Virus record (IMG/VR): IMGVR_UViG_3300000117_000205 | Coordinates: 1 to 26,120 of that record | Length of the DNA stretch: 26,120 bases | Origin: a virus | Direction: 5' to 3' (one strand) | Part shown: piece by piece, positions 16,446-22,732 of the stretch | Layout: every line of letters starts with the position of its first letter | Position numbering within the stretch: the first letter of the stretch is position 1 | The notes under the pieces: generated by a model | The model's input: only the letters and a program-made list of their open reading frames with translations | What the model was told of the DNA's origin: nothing | Databases searched by the model: none | Made by a program: the position numbers and the translations under genes

Positions 16446-16823
16446 ATGGCAAAATTTGCAGAAATAGATGAAAACAACGTCATTATTCAAATAATAGTGG
16501 TGGCTGAAGAAGATTGCCTTGATGAAAATGAAAATCATTCTGAGGCGGTTGGTGAAGCGTTTTGTCAAAATCTGTTTAATTCTAGCAATTTGTGGAAACA
16601 AACATCTTATCCTAACAATATAAACAAAAGTGGCGCGGGTGTAGGGTATTTTTATGATGCAGAATTAGATGTTTTTATTCCGCCACAACCCTACCCAAGC
16701 TGGACTTTAAATAGTAAAATTTATCAATGGGAATGCCCAGTGCCTTACCCAGCAGACAGCCCATATTATATTTGGGATGAAGATGCGTTTTCTTGGGTTT
16801 TGCCAGATATTGAGAAAGCTTAA
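16446..16823 (+). CDS. Small fibre-associated protein, marine phage type
   Basis: A 125-residue protein of a family common in marine phages near tail genes: KFAEIDENNVIIQIIVVAEED at the start, W..TSYPNNINKSGAGVGYFYDAELDVF in the middle, then PQPYPSWTLNSKIYQWECPVPYP and WDEDAFSWVLP. These Trp- and Pro-rich repeats are distinctive, but the function is not established; roles as fibre assembly factor or capsid/tail accessory are both possible. A run of small genes follows. It is AT-richer than the morphogenesis genes. Confidence 0.65.
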   Translation: MAKFAEIDENNVIIQIIVVAEEDCLDENENHSEAVGEAFCQNLFNSSNLWKQTSYPNNINKSGAGVGYFYDAELDVFIPPQPYPSWTLNSKIYQWECPVPYPADSPYYIWDEDAFSWVLPDIEKA

Positions 16824-16825
16824 CA

Positions 16826-16990
16826 ATGAACGAAGAAAACAAAGTCATAGTTGACGTTGCGGCTGGCACAGGCACATTTGCTGCGTGGGTTGGTATGGCA
16901 CCGGACATTGTGGCTATTGCAACTGGCGTTTGGGTGCTGATCAGGATTTGGGAAACTGATACCATTAAACGGCTGACGGGTCGTGTTTAA
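16826..16990 (+). CDS. Small one-helix membrane protein, candidate holin
   Basis: A 54-residue frame starting 3 bases after the previous stop: MNEENKVIVDVAAGTGTFAA, then WVGMAPDIVAIATGVWVLIRIW and a short charged tail ETDTIKRLTGRV. The hydrophobic section could span the membrane once or twice. Similar tiny proteins with a TIKRLTGR-like ending occur in lysis regions of phages, where they are annotated as class II-like holins. Two other holin-like genes lie downstream, so the role is tentative. There is no strong ribosome binding site, and translation may be coupled to the upstream gene. Confidence 0.55.
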   Translation: MNEENKVIVDVAAGTGTFAAWVGMAPDIVAIATGVWVLIRIWETDTIKRLTGRV

Positions 16991-17216
16991 GGCGATTGTT
17001 CTAGCTTGCGTCATAGGTGCGCCGGATAATTGCATCGAATTTCATTCTATAATTTACAGTGAAACAAGGCAGCTTTGCCGCAGCCGCGCTTTTGAAATGT
17101 CGCGGGATATTGGGGAGATTGCAAACTTGATGCCGAAGCAGTGGCGGTGTCAGCTTCTCAAAGAAGGAATGCTGTCTTGGAACCAATCACAGCGGCACTT
17201 GCTGGCATTAGTTTAG
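16983..17216 (+). CDS. Small cysteine-containing protein, unknown
   Basis: A 77-residue frame from a GTG that overlaps the previous stop by 8 bases. The start FKAIVLACVIGAPDNCIEF has a short hydrophobic section, then a helix RQLCRSRAFEMSRDIGEIANL. Cysteines at 9, 17, 32 and 56 may pair or bind metal. The pattern of hydrophobic N-terminus, Cys, a helix with Cys and a final Cys occurs in small alphaproteobacterial phage proteins of unknown role near lysis genes. It may be exported. The next gene overlaps its last 40 bases. Confidence 0.5.
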   Translation: MFKAIVLACVIGAPDNCIEFHSIIYSETRQLCRSRAFEMSRDIGEIANLMPKQWRCQLLKEGMLSWNQSQRHLLALV

Positions 17217-17674
17217 TCAAAGCCAGCGTTGATTTTATCAAGCAAAACATAAACACCGCCAAAGATATTGGCGAGATTGCCGGTCAGATAGATGCACTAT
17301 TTACCGGCCAAAAACAGGTGCAGGACGCCAGCAACCGTAAATCCGGTGTTGGGATAGCCGATCAGTTTGGCGTGCAGTCTGTGGCTAAAGAAATGATAAA
17401 TACACGTCTCGCTGCAGAACAGCTTGCCGAAGTTGCGCGGCTGGTCGATTTCCGCTTTGGTCACGGCACTTGGGCATCGATACTGGCAGAACGGCAAAAG
17501 CGCATCCAAGAAGCTAAAGAAGCGCGTGCAAAAGCCAGAAAGATAGAACAACAACGCCAGCAAGAGATGCTAGAAAATCTGAAATTTGGGGCTATTGTTA
17601 TTGGTTGCATTGTGGTTATCATTGGGCTGTTTTTGGCTATAATGATACAAACGGCATCAGCTATTGTTAATTAG
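17177..17674 (+). CDS. C-terminally anchored coiled-coil protein, unknown
   Basis: A 165-residue protein if it starts at the TTG at 17177 (AAGGA eight bases upstream); a GTG at 17141 would add 12 residues. The order of parts is EPITAALAGISLVKASVDFIK, a helical core with DIGEIAGQIDALFTG, a charged coiled coil (about 104-134, ERQKRIQEAKEARAKARKIE), and a transmembrane helix (about 137-158, FGAIVIGCIVVIIGLFLAIMI). Related proteins occur near lysis genes of marine phages without a known function. A one-helix protein with a long charged arm could act in lysis or membrane remodelling; this is inference. Confidence 0.55.
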   Translation: MEPITAALAGISLVKASVDFIKQNINTAKDIGEIAGQIDALFTGQKQVQDASNRKSGVGIADQFGVQSVAKEMINTRLAAEQLAEVARLVDFRFGHGTWASILAERQKRIQEAKEARAKARKIEQQRQQEMLENLKFGAIVIGCIVVIIGLFLAIMIQTASAIVN

Positions 17675-18083
17675 CGCAACCACAAAAGGCTTAATGGGGG
17701 AATTTTATGCGGCAGGGGCGATTTTGTCTTTTGGCACCCATAAAGTGTCTCTTTGCCAACAGGACGCTGTCGATTTGGTGGCTTTCAATTCTGATAACCA
17801 TTTGCTTGTACAAGTTAAAACTGCGTTTTTGGCTTCAAGGCCAAACCGTTCGCAATCTTATCAATTTCAACTTGCCCACGGTGGTAAAAACAAGCGCGTT
17901 GCGACTGAAAGGGATTTTGATATCTATGCTTTGGTTGCCAGTCACAACCGCCGCGTGTTGTTTTTGCCCACAAGGTCGCTGTTACAACATACAAAGCGAG
18001 TGCCGCCATCGAGGTTTACGGCTGAAGCGGAAATTGATAGCTGGCATAAAGCGGTTAATTACGTTTTGGAGATGAGAAAATGA
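17664..18083 (+). CDS. PD-(D/E)XK nuclease-like protein
   Basis: A 139-residue protein with a short nuclease core: KGLMGEFYAAGAILSFG (E13 candidate), then QQDAVDLVAF (D37) and LLVQVKTA (Q50-x-K52). This order resembles PDDEXK_5-type and archaeal resolvase-like folds, where VQVKTA is a recurrent motif. The likely substrate is phage or host DNA, perhaps branched intermediates. The start is uncertain: a TTG at 17664 keeps the whole first helix, whereas the ATG at 17694 would cut into it. It overlaps its neighbours, ending in ATGA with the lysozyme gene, and is oddly placed among lysis genes. Confidence 0.6.
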   Translation: MLISATTKGLMGEFYAAGAILSFGTHKVSLCQQDAVDLVAFNSDNHLLVQVKTAFLASRPNRSQSYQFQLAHGGKNKRVATERDFDIYALVASHNRRVLFLPTRSLLQHTKRVPPSRFTAEAEIDSWHKAVNYVLEMRK

Positions 18084-18526
18084 ATTTGGATCAACTTCGC
18101 GAAGAAATCGCCAGCGATGAGGGCGTGCGGCTGGACATATATTTAGACCATCTGGGCTTGCCCACTGTTGGCATAGGGCATTTGATCCGCGAAGCTGATG
18201 CGGAACACGGCAAACCTGTTGGAACGCAGATCACACCGGAACGCTGTCGGCAGCTATTTGCGCTCGATATTGCGGTCACTGTCGAAGATTGCCGGTCTTT
18301 GTTTGAAAACTGGGATGATCTTCCGGAAGAATGCCAGCTAATATTGGCTAATATGGCCTTTAATTTGGGTCGCAGCCGGTTGGGTCGCTTCTTAAAGCTG
18401 CGTGCAGCTATTGCTAATTATGACTATGATGAAGCGGCAACCCAGATGGCCGACAGCAAATGGGCAAGGCAAGTGCCAAACCGTGCTGGCCGGTTGATTG
18501 ACCGGATGAGGGCGATTGCAGAATGA
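18080..18526 (+). CDS. Endolysin, T4-type lysozyme (GH24)
   Basis: A 148-residue muramidase. E14, D23 and T29 in DEGVRLDIYLDHLGLPTVGIGH reproduce the T4 lysozyme triad E11-D20-T26 with identical spacing. The C-terminal MADSKWARQVPNRAGRLIDRMR matches the SRWYNQTPNRAKRVI region of T4. It hydrolyses the glycan strands of peptidoglycan at lysis. No signal peptide or signal-anchor is visible, so release needs a holin, and candidates lie immediately downstream. It overlaps the genes on both sides by 4 bases (ATGA). Length is slightly under T4 lysozyme's 164 residues. Confidence 0.93.
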   Translation: MNLDQLREEIASDEGVRLDIYLDHLGLPTVGIGHLIREADAEHGKPVGTQITPERCRQLFALDIAVTVEDCRSLFENWDDLPEECQLILANMAFNLGRSRLGRFLKLRAAIANYDYDEAATQMADSKWARQVPNRAGRLIDRMRAIAE

Positions 18527-18726
18527 CACCGGAACGGCTTGACGCTTGGCGTATTGTGCCGCGTTTATTGATTTTGAGTTATATGTTGGTTTTTTATCAG
18601 ACTTGTGCTTGGTTTATGGCCTTGCCTTCACCGAATAATGCACAGGCCGGTTTTGTAAGCGTGATCGTTGGCGCAGGGGCGGCTTGGTTTGGTTTATATG
18701 TAAACAGCAAAGGGCAAAGCAAATGA
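18523..18726 (+). CDS. Two-helix membrane protein, candidate lysis accessory
   Basis: A 67-residue protein with two hydrophobic helices: VPRLLILSYMLVFYQTCAWFMA and AGFVSVIVGAGAAWFGLYVN, joined by the short loop LPSPNNAQ, and a short basic tail. The family is seen in marine phages next to lysozyme and GTA-type holin genes. It may be a second holin or a pinholin/antiholin-type partner. It starts inside the lysozyme stop (ATGA) and ends in ATGA with the next gene, so the three are a coupled lysis cassette. Confidence 0.6.
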   Translation: MTPERLDAWRIVPRLLILSYMLVFYQTCAWFMALPSPNNAQAGFVSVIVGAGAAWFGLYVNSKGQSK

Positions 18727-19106
18727 TCCAGTTTTTGACACCGATTGCAAACCTAGCTTCAACTTGGTTAGAAGGCCGCGTGGAGACTGCCAAAGCCGAA
18801 ACAGGGGTCAAGGTGGCAAAGGCACAAGCCGAAGCCATTGTGATGCAAAAAAAGGCGACTGGCGAAATTGATTGGGATTTAAAGATGGCAGATGCCAGCG
18901 TATCTAGCTGGAAAGATGAATGGCTGACCTGTCTTTTTAGCATCCCGTTGATACTGGCATTTTGCGGTGATTGGGGCAGAAATGTGGTAGCTGAAGGCTT
19001 TGCCGCGTTGGAAACTATGCCGGAATGGTATCAGGTGACTTTAGGCGTTATCGTTGCAGCCAGCTTTGGCGTGCGGTCAGCCACTAAGTTTTTCGGCAAA
19101 AAGTAA
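18723..19106 (+). CDS. Holin of GTA three-helix type
   Basis: A 127-residue protein starting at the ATG at 18723 in the ATGA overlap. The N-terminal half is an amphipathic, charged helix (LEGRVETAKAETGVKVAKAQAEA); the C-terminal half holds SSWKDEWLTCLFSIPLILAFCGDW and PEWYQVTLGVIVAASFGVRSATKFF. This is the architecture of the gene-transfer-agent holin family (GTA_holin_3TM), where the Trp-Lys-Asp-Glu stretch before the first helix is typical. It would make the membrane lesion that lets the lysozyme out. It is the last gene of the rightward block; a convergent hairpin follows at once. Confidence 0.75.
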   Translation: MIQFLTPIANLASTWLEGRVETAKAETGVKVAKAQAEAIVMQKKATGEIDWDLKMADASVSSWKDEWLTCLFSIPLILAFCGDWGRNVVAEGFAALETMPEWYQVTLGVIVAASFGVRSATKFFGKK

Positions 19107-19125
19107 GGCGGCTATTCCAGCCGCC
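19107..19125 (-). terminator. Convergent hairpin, terminator of the minus-strand operon
   Basis: GGCGGCT (19107-19113) and AGCCGCC (19119-19125) form a perfect 7-bp stem with a 5-base loop. Read on the minus strand it is followed by TTACTTTTTG, a usable U-rich tract. On the plus strand the following bases are not T-rich. The minus-strand gene's stop codon (19112-19114) lies inside the stem. Confidence 0.7.
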
Positions 19126-19318
19126 ATACTCGCCATCCGCAACCGTCATCCATTTTGCGGGTGGTATATTTTAGGCCGCGATAACGCAGCGCGTCACGCA
19201 ACGACATTGCCTGTTCATAAGTTTCGCAAAGCACGCTATCACCAATTTCCATATCATTGATAATTTCAATCTTGCTGCGACCCGCTGGTGGAACCGGCAC
19301 GTTCTTTTCGATTTGCAT
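19112..19318 (-). CDS. Small phage protein, unknown
   Basis: A 68-residue basic protein, last in the minus-strand operon. It contains VPVPPAGRSKIEIINDMEIGDSVLC, then a helix YEQAMSLRDALRYRGLKY and the ending TTRKMDDGCGWRVWRLE. The combination of VPVPP, MxxGDSV, a helix, then TTRK...RVWR recurs in small proteins of many phages and often sits in early operons, but I know no function. Its start overlaps the previous gene by 53 bases, so the ATG at 19318 is the best but not certain start. Confidence 0.65.
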   Translation of the reverse strand: MQIEKNVPVPPAGRSKIEIINDMEIGDSVLCETYEQAMSLRDALRYRGLKYTTRKMDDGCGWRVWRLE

Positions 19319-19487
19319 TTAATATATCCAATCTTTCCCGAAAGCATCCAAGATGCAGTGTTTGTTTGCCGCCATCAACAATCCAATCTGGGTCACTGAG
19401 GCGCAGGGTCTTGTCGCACCATACGCACCGACCCAAAGCATTAGAGGCCGGTGCATATGTTGGTTTCTTTTTAGAACGGGATCGCAT
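19266..19487 (-). CDS. Small zinc-ribbon-like protein
   Basis: A 73-residue protein with a basic N-terminus (MRSRSKKKPTY) and a candidate metal site: C21 and C24 (CVWC) with H45 and C48 (HLGC). The spacing suits a single zinc ribbon or treble-clef-like knuckle. The end is polar and Ser/Gln-rich. Its start overlaps the SSB-like gene by 17 bases, so it is part of the recombination operon. It could bind nucleic acid or a protein partner; no specific family is recognised. Confidence 0.6.
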   Translation of the reverse strand: MRSRSKKKPTYAPASNALGRCVWCDKTLRLSDPDWIVDGGKQTLHLGCFRERLDILNANRKERAGSTSGSQQD

Positions 19488-19722
19488 CTTCTAAAGGCTG
19501 CATTTTTTCGGCGCGTGGCGCGTCCTGTTCTTTTGGTGGCATCGGATCGCTGATCGAAGCTGACATATATTTATTGCCCGCTGCGCTTTCGCGTATCCAC
19601 AACGCAATGCGTTTTTCAACGCCATCGACATTGATCTTGCCAGTGTAGTCCGGCTGGTTTTCGGCGGTCTTGTCGTTGTTCTTAAAGATTGCGCCGCGAT
19701 TGGTGTTATCATATTCAGTCAT
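19471..19722 (-). CDS. SSB-like protein with acidic C-terminal tip
   Basis: An 83-residue protein starting at the ATG at 19722 (AAGGA about ten bases upstream; an ATG four codons earlier has no room for a ribosome binding site). NRGAIFKNN, QPDYTGKINVDGVEKRIALWIRE and NKYMSASISDP follow the pattern of small OB-like phage proteins related to DUF736-type families. The last residues, LEDAIPF, mimic the SSB acidic tip (DDIPF) that docks SSB partners. Set between an ERF annealing gene and downstream small genes, it most likely coats single-stranded DNA for recombination and replication. DNA binding is inferred, not shown. Confidence 0.65.
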   Translation of the reverse strand: MTEYDNTNRGAIFKNNDKTAENQPDYTGKINVDGVEKRIALWIRESAAGNKYMSASISDPMPPKEQDAPRAEKMQPLEDAIPF

Positions 19723-20308
19723 TTTGCACTTCATCCTTCCGTTTAGAAAACATTTCTATTTGATCAACTGGTGCTTTTATGCCGCTGGCACCATACAGCT
19801 TTGTGTAAAGCGCGTTGACATCACGCACACTTTTACACGCATCTAATTTTTCAGCTAAAACATCGTTGGAGGCGGCACCGACTGCCGGAGTGGATGCGAC
19901 AGCCGGTGCCTTTTGGCGAGGCTGCGGACGGGAGGGAACCGCGCCACCACCGCTGGCAAGATTACCATCATCATCATTGCTATTCAATCCGAACATCGTC
20001 AACAAACTTGCCCTGCGGAAATATGTCACGCAGCTAATAAATGACTGGGGCGTGTCTTTTTCTGGGCTGATCTGCAAAAAGCTACTGATCTTTTCGCCAG
20101 TCTCCAAATGCACCACAGTCGTCACCAGCGCACCGTCTTGGAAATATTGCGCGAATGACAGCCCATATTCGAGCAACACATCAAGCGCGGTTAGTACATC
20201 GCCAAGCGTTGAATATTCTGATTTGAACATCGGGTTCTTGCCAGACTTTCCGACAGATGCCGCCTTTCTAACATCGGCTAATGCCGCGTGCAGTTTTAGA
20301 TTTTCCAT
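19715..20308 (-). CDS. ERF-family single-strand annealing protein
   Basis: A 197-residue recombinase. The ERF core spans about residues 1-116: GKNPMFKSEYSTLGDVLTALDVLLEYGLSF, then VTTVVHLETGEKISSFLQI, TPQSFISCVTYFRRASLLTMFGL and the acidic NDDDGN, all typical of the family founded by P22 Erf. A Pro/Ala-rich linker (about 117-145) leads to a small helical C-terminal part. It anneals complementary single strands, feeding on ends resected by the exonuclease encoded just upstream. The start overlaps the exonuclease stop by 13 bases, with AAGGGC before the ATG. Confidence 0.88.
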   Translation of the reverse strand: MENLKLHAALADVRKAASVGKSGKNPMFKSEYSTLGDVLTALDVLLEYGLSFAQYFQDGALVTTVVHLETGEKISSFLQISPEKDTPQSFISCVTYFRRASLLTMFGLNSNDDDGNLASGGGAVPSRPQPRQKAPAVASTPAVGAASNDVLAEKLDACKSVRDVNALYTKLYGASGIKAPVDQIEMFSKRKDEVQND

Positions 20309-21144
20309 AGGTCTTTTGCCCTTTCAAGCCATTCGGTTTTCATTTTCCACTGATACATATGATTCCAATCTGGATCGGTGATTGATGCCAACACCTTTGG
20401 ATCGGTGCTGACGCTCAACAGGTTTTGCCGGATCAATGCTTTTTGCCGCATTTCATTCAAAGCGTACGTTATCCCGTCCGCTTGTAGTTCTTCACAGTTA
20501 TATGCGTTGAAAATGACCGCATCGTGTTCTGCTATGTAAATGATTGATGGCGTGACGCGCAGCGCGTGCCAATAAATAGCCGCTTGGCATATGTGGGCGA
20601 ACTCCGGCTTTTTAGGCAGCGTTGCCTTTGCCCAGCCTTGTGACCCGTCTTTCAACAGCTTGGTCTTGCGCGGGGCTTTGGTTTTCATCTCCGCAAACAT
20701 TGAGCCTTCAACAAGCAAATCGACAAATCCCAAAATCGGCACGTTTACATCATCCAACCAGCATTCAATGCGTTCTTCATCAATTGCGCCGGTGAAGCCG
20801 TTTTCCACACAAATATTCACGCCCTGATGCACCATTGCAGGGATAACTTCACGAAACTTCACACGCAGCACATCGTCTTCATCTGCCGGATGAAAATCAA
20901 AAGCAAGCTGTGCGGCTTCGATGGCTTCATCAATATCTGCGCCGTGGCACACTATAGATTGCACTGCCGTATGCACTGAAGTGCCAATTGCAGCGCGTTC
21001 CCCAACGCCAATTTCTTGCCGCTGTTCTTTTGTCAGATGCAGATAATCAAATATCCACTTAGCCGGTGAGCGTAAAAGCTGACTGGCCGATAAATGGCTA
21101 AACCCTGCGGTTTTCCAAAGTTCACTGATTTCCCGTTTTTTCAT
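20296..21144 (-). CDS. RecB-family PD-(D/E)XK exonuclease
   Basis: A 282-residue nuclease, first in the minus-strand operon. It shows the RecB/Cas4-like motif series: SHLSASQLLRSPAKWIFDYL at the start, GTSVHTAVQ (H58), GFVDLL (D142), FAEMKTK (E152-x-K154) and CQAAIYWHAL (Q187...Y191). Such proteins replace lambda Exo in many phages, resecting double-stranded ends to give single strands for the annealing protein. No four-Cys iron-sulfur cluster is apparent. The ATG is preceded by AGGGTG at a good distance. The operon order exonuclease, ERF, SSB-like protein supports a dedicated recombination module. Confidence 0.85.
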   Translation of the reverse strand: MKKREISELWKTAGFSHLSASQLLRSPAKWIFDYLHLTKEQRQEIGVGERAAIGTSVHTAVQSIVCHGADIDEAIEAAQLAFDFHPADEDDVLRVKFREVIPAMVHQGVNICVENGFTGAIDEERIECWLDDVNVPILGFVDLLVEGSMFAEMKTKAPRKTKLLKDGSQGWAKATLPKKPEFAHICQAAIYWHALRVTPSIIYIAEHDAVIFNAYNCEELQADGITYALNEMRQKALIRQNLLSVSTDPKVLASITDPDWNHMYQWKMKTEWLERAKDLWKI

Positions 21145-21249
21145 AGCAACACCCTAGCGCAGATCGTTCCCAAAATGCAACAGGTATTTTTTCACTTTAC
21201 AGATATGATCGTTTTGGGCAAGGATAGGGCAACTGAAACGGGGGCAGCT
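21145..21249. promoter_or_regulatory. Divergent control region between recombination and early operons
   Basis: This 105-bp gap is the only divergent junction, so both transcription units probably start here. An inverted repeat CCCAAAA (21169-21175) / TTTTGGG (21212-21218) frames it with a 36-base spacer, and GATCGTT occurs beside both arms. For the minus strand, TTGCCC (complement of 21216-21221) and TAAAGT (complement of 21194-21199) with 16 bp between them could be -35 and -10. On the plus strand TATGAT (21204-21209) could be a -10 but has no good -35. Promoter calls are weak; the repeat arms may be operator half-sites. Confidence 0.45.
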
Positions 21250-21678
21250 ATGTCTGGAAGCAAATCAAGAAACAAAGGTCGCGGCTATGAATATGAGATA
21301 GCCAAAGAACTTTTCGACCATCTTGGGTTGAATTTTGTGCGGGAACTGGATCAAACGCGACAAGCGCATCTTGGCGATTTGGTGACGACTGATTGTGATT
21401 TTCCTTTTGTGATTGAATGCAAAAGATACAAATCCGGCGTTTCTGGTGACTGGTGGTCACAAGTTTGCACAGCCGCTGCGGTTGCTGAAAAACTACCGGT
21501 GCTGTTTTACCGTCTTGATAGAATGAAAACCCGCGTGCGCTTGCCAGTGGCGGCTATCGTGGGGCTTGCTGGCTGGTCGCCTAATGAAGATGCGGCTGAA
21601 CAGTACGATTGGCGATATGCCGTTGAAACTGATCTGGACACGGCAATGATGATAATTCGGGAGCACATTAATGGATGA
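21250..21678 (+). CDS. PD-(D/E)XK endonuclease, possible junction resolvase
   Basis: A 142-residue nuclease starting at the ATG at 21250; upstream codons of the open frame run across the divergent control region and are not credible. SRNKGRGYEYEIAKELFDHLG gives E14 or E16, HLGDLV gives D43, and FVIECKRYKSG gives E56-x-K58, a clean E...D...ExK core. GDWWSQVCTAA and PVLFYRLDR follow, as in small phage resolvase-like proteins. It may cut branched DNA before packaging, or act as a general endonuclease. It opens the rightward early operon and overlaps the next gene by 8 bases. Confidence 0.75.
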   Translation: MSGSKSRNKGRGYEYEIAKELFDHLGLNFVRELDQTRQAHLGDLVTTDCDFPFVIECKRYKSGVSGDWWSQVCTAAAVAEKLPVLFYRLDRMKTRVRLPVAAIVGLAGWSPNEDAAEQYDWRYAVETDLDTAMMIIREHING

Positions 21679-21931
21679 CGATATCGGCAAAAAGACGGTT
21701 GGAGACCGCGAATATACGATGGTTTCAAGCGAAACGTGGATTGATGTGAAAGATTTGACCGTCAACATTGTCAAAGGCAGAACCGGCGTAAAGGTCTGGA
21801 TTTACGAACGCAACACCGGCAATCCCGATCCATTAGCTATCTGCGAAGCCGATTATGTGCGGATCACAAATAAGCGATCGAATATTATACCGTTTTTTCC
21901 TAAGGGGCATTTCAATGATCCAAAGCGGTGA
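21671..21931 (+). CDS. Small early protein, unknown
   Basis: An 86-residue protein, beta-rich by pattern: SETWIDVKDLTVNIVKGRTGVKVWIYERNTGNPDPLAICEAD, ending in PFFPKGHFNDPKR. The charge alternation suggests a small barrel. It overlaps the nuclease stop by 8 bases and the next gene by 17, so it is co-translated in the early operon. No family is recognised. Confidence 0.6.
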   Translation: MDDDIGKKTVGDREYTMVSSETWIDVKDLTVNIVKGRTGVKVWIYERNTGNPDPLAICEADYVRITNKRSNIIPFFPKGHFNDPKR

Positions 21932-22100
21932 TGGTACATTTGCTGAACTTTACGAACAAGGCAGATGCCCGAAGTGTCGAAGCTATATGTCAAAGGAAAA
22001 CGACATATGGGCTTGTCCGGTCTGCAAAATGACCCATAAAGGAGTGGATGAAGATGGAAACCGAACACAATCTGAAAATGGAAATGCTGACGATTGCTGA
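21915..22100 (+). CDS. Small zinc-ribbon protein
   Basis: A 61-residue protein from the ATG at 21915, supported by AAGGGG about nine bases upstream. GRCPKCRSYMSKENDIWACPVCKMTH carries two CPxC knuckles 17 residues apart, the classic four-Cys zinc ribbon. The C-terminal part is acidic and polar and probably flexible. Phage zinc ribbons of this size often modulate transcription or bind host proteins, but the target is unknown. It overlaps the next gene by 47 bases. Confidence 0.65.
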   Translation: MIQSGDGTFAELYEQGRCPKCRSYMSKENDIWACPVCKMTHKGVDEDGNRTQSENGNADDC

Positions 22101-22476
22101 AATCGGCACAGCGTGGAAATGCGAACCGGTCAAATTGCCGCAGTATTGTCAGCTAGACTTTGCATTGACGCGGCAAGGCAAGATTGAAGCATTTGCTGAA
22201 GTCAAGTGCAGGACATTTCCGCGCAACAGATATAAAACGTCACTGATCCACCTTCATAAAATGATGTATGCGCGGCAAGTGGCTTTCGAGACTGGCATAC
22301 CGACTTTTTTGATAGTGCGCTGGACTGACTGGATAGGGGCTTGCAGCTTCAAGGTGGATTTTGCCACAACAATCGGGGGCAGACGGGATCGCGGGATTGA
22401 ACGCGATTATGGGCTAATGGCAGAGGTTCCAATAAGCGAATTTCATATGGTAAGGGAATTAAATGAAACGATCTGA
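22054..22476 (+). CDS. PD-(D/E)XK nuclease-like protein
   Basis: A 140-residue protein. The core is YCQLDFALTRQGKIEAFAEVKCRT, with D35 and E49-x-K51, followed by the helix SLIHLHKMMYARQVAFETG and the strand PTFLIVRWTDW. This is the compact nuclease pattern seen in small phage endonucleases. AAAGGAG precedes two in-frame ATGs, at 22048 (3 bases away) and 22054 (9 bases); the second has better spacing. It is the third such nuclease in the window outside the RecB-like exonuclease. The role could be host DNA degradation, recombination or packaging. Confidence 0.65.
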   Translation: METEHNLKMEMLTIAEIGTAWKCEPVKLPQYCQLDFALTRQGKIEAFAEVKCRTFPRNRYKTSLIHLHKMMYARQVAFETGIPTFLIVRWTDWIGACSFKVDFATTIGGRRDRGIERDYGLMAEVPISEFHMVRELNETI

Positions 22477-22732
22477 AGCACTGGAAAAAGTGCAGCTAAT
22501 ATTAAACGAACGCGGTGCGTCTTATGGCGATCTGCGGAAAAACTGGACGCAAACTAGCCAGATGATGAGTATGGTGGTCGGCAAAGATGTAACGCCGGAG
22601 CAATTTGGCGCGATGATGATTGCTATGAAGCTGTCAAGGCTTGCCAATAGCGAATGCAGCCACGCCGACAGCCTGTTAGACATTATCGGGTATGCGGCTT
22701 TAACTTTGGAGATTTTGCACGATGAGCATTAA
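22463..22732 (+). CDS. Small all-alpha phage protein (DUF6378-like)
   Basis: An 89-residue helical protein. ALEKVQLILNERGASYGDLRKNW, then VTPEQFGAMMIAMKLSRLANSE and HADSLLDIIGYAALTLEIL fit a common phage family labelled DUF6378, whose RxxxYGD, KxxR and DSxxDIxGYA pattern hints at a MazG-like helical fold. MazG-type enzymes hydrolyse nucleotides, but the catalytic set is not clear here, so activity is not claimed. AAGGGA gives a good ribosome binding site. It overlaps the genes on both sides. Confidence 0.65.
   Translation: MKRSEALEKVQLILNERGASYGDLRKNWTQTSQMMSMVVGKDVTPEQFGAMMIAMKLSRLANSECSHADSLLDIIGYAALTLEILHDEH

Noticed and set aside
21094-21249. Upstream extension of the resolvase-like gene
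   Set aside because: The extra 52 codons lie over the start of the opposite exonuclease gene and the control region, and the nuclease fold begins after the ATG at 21250.
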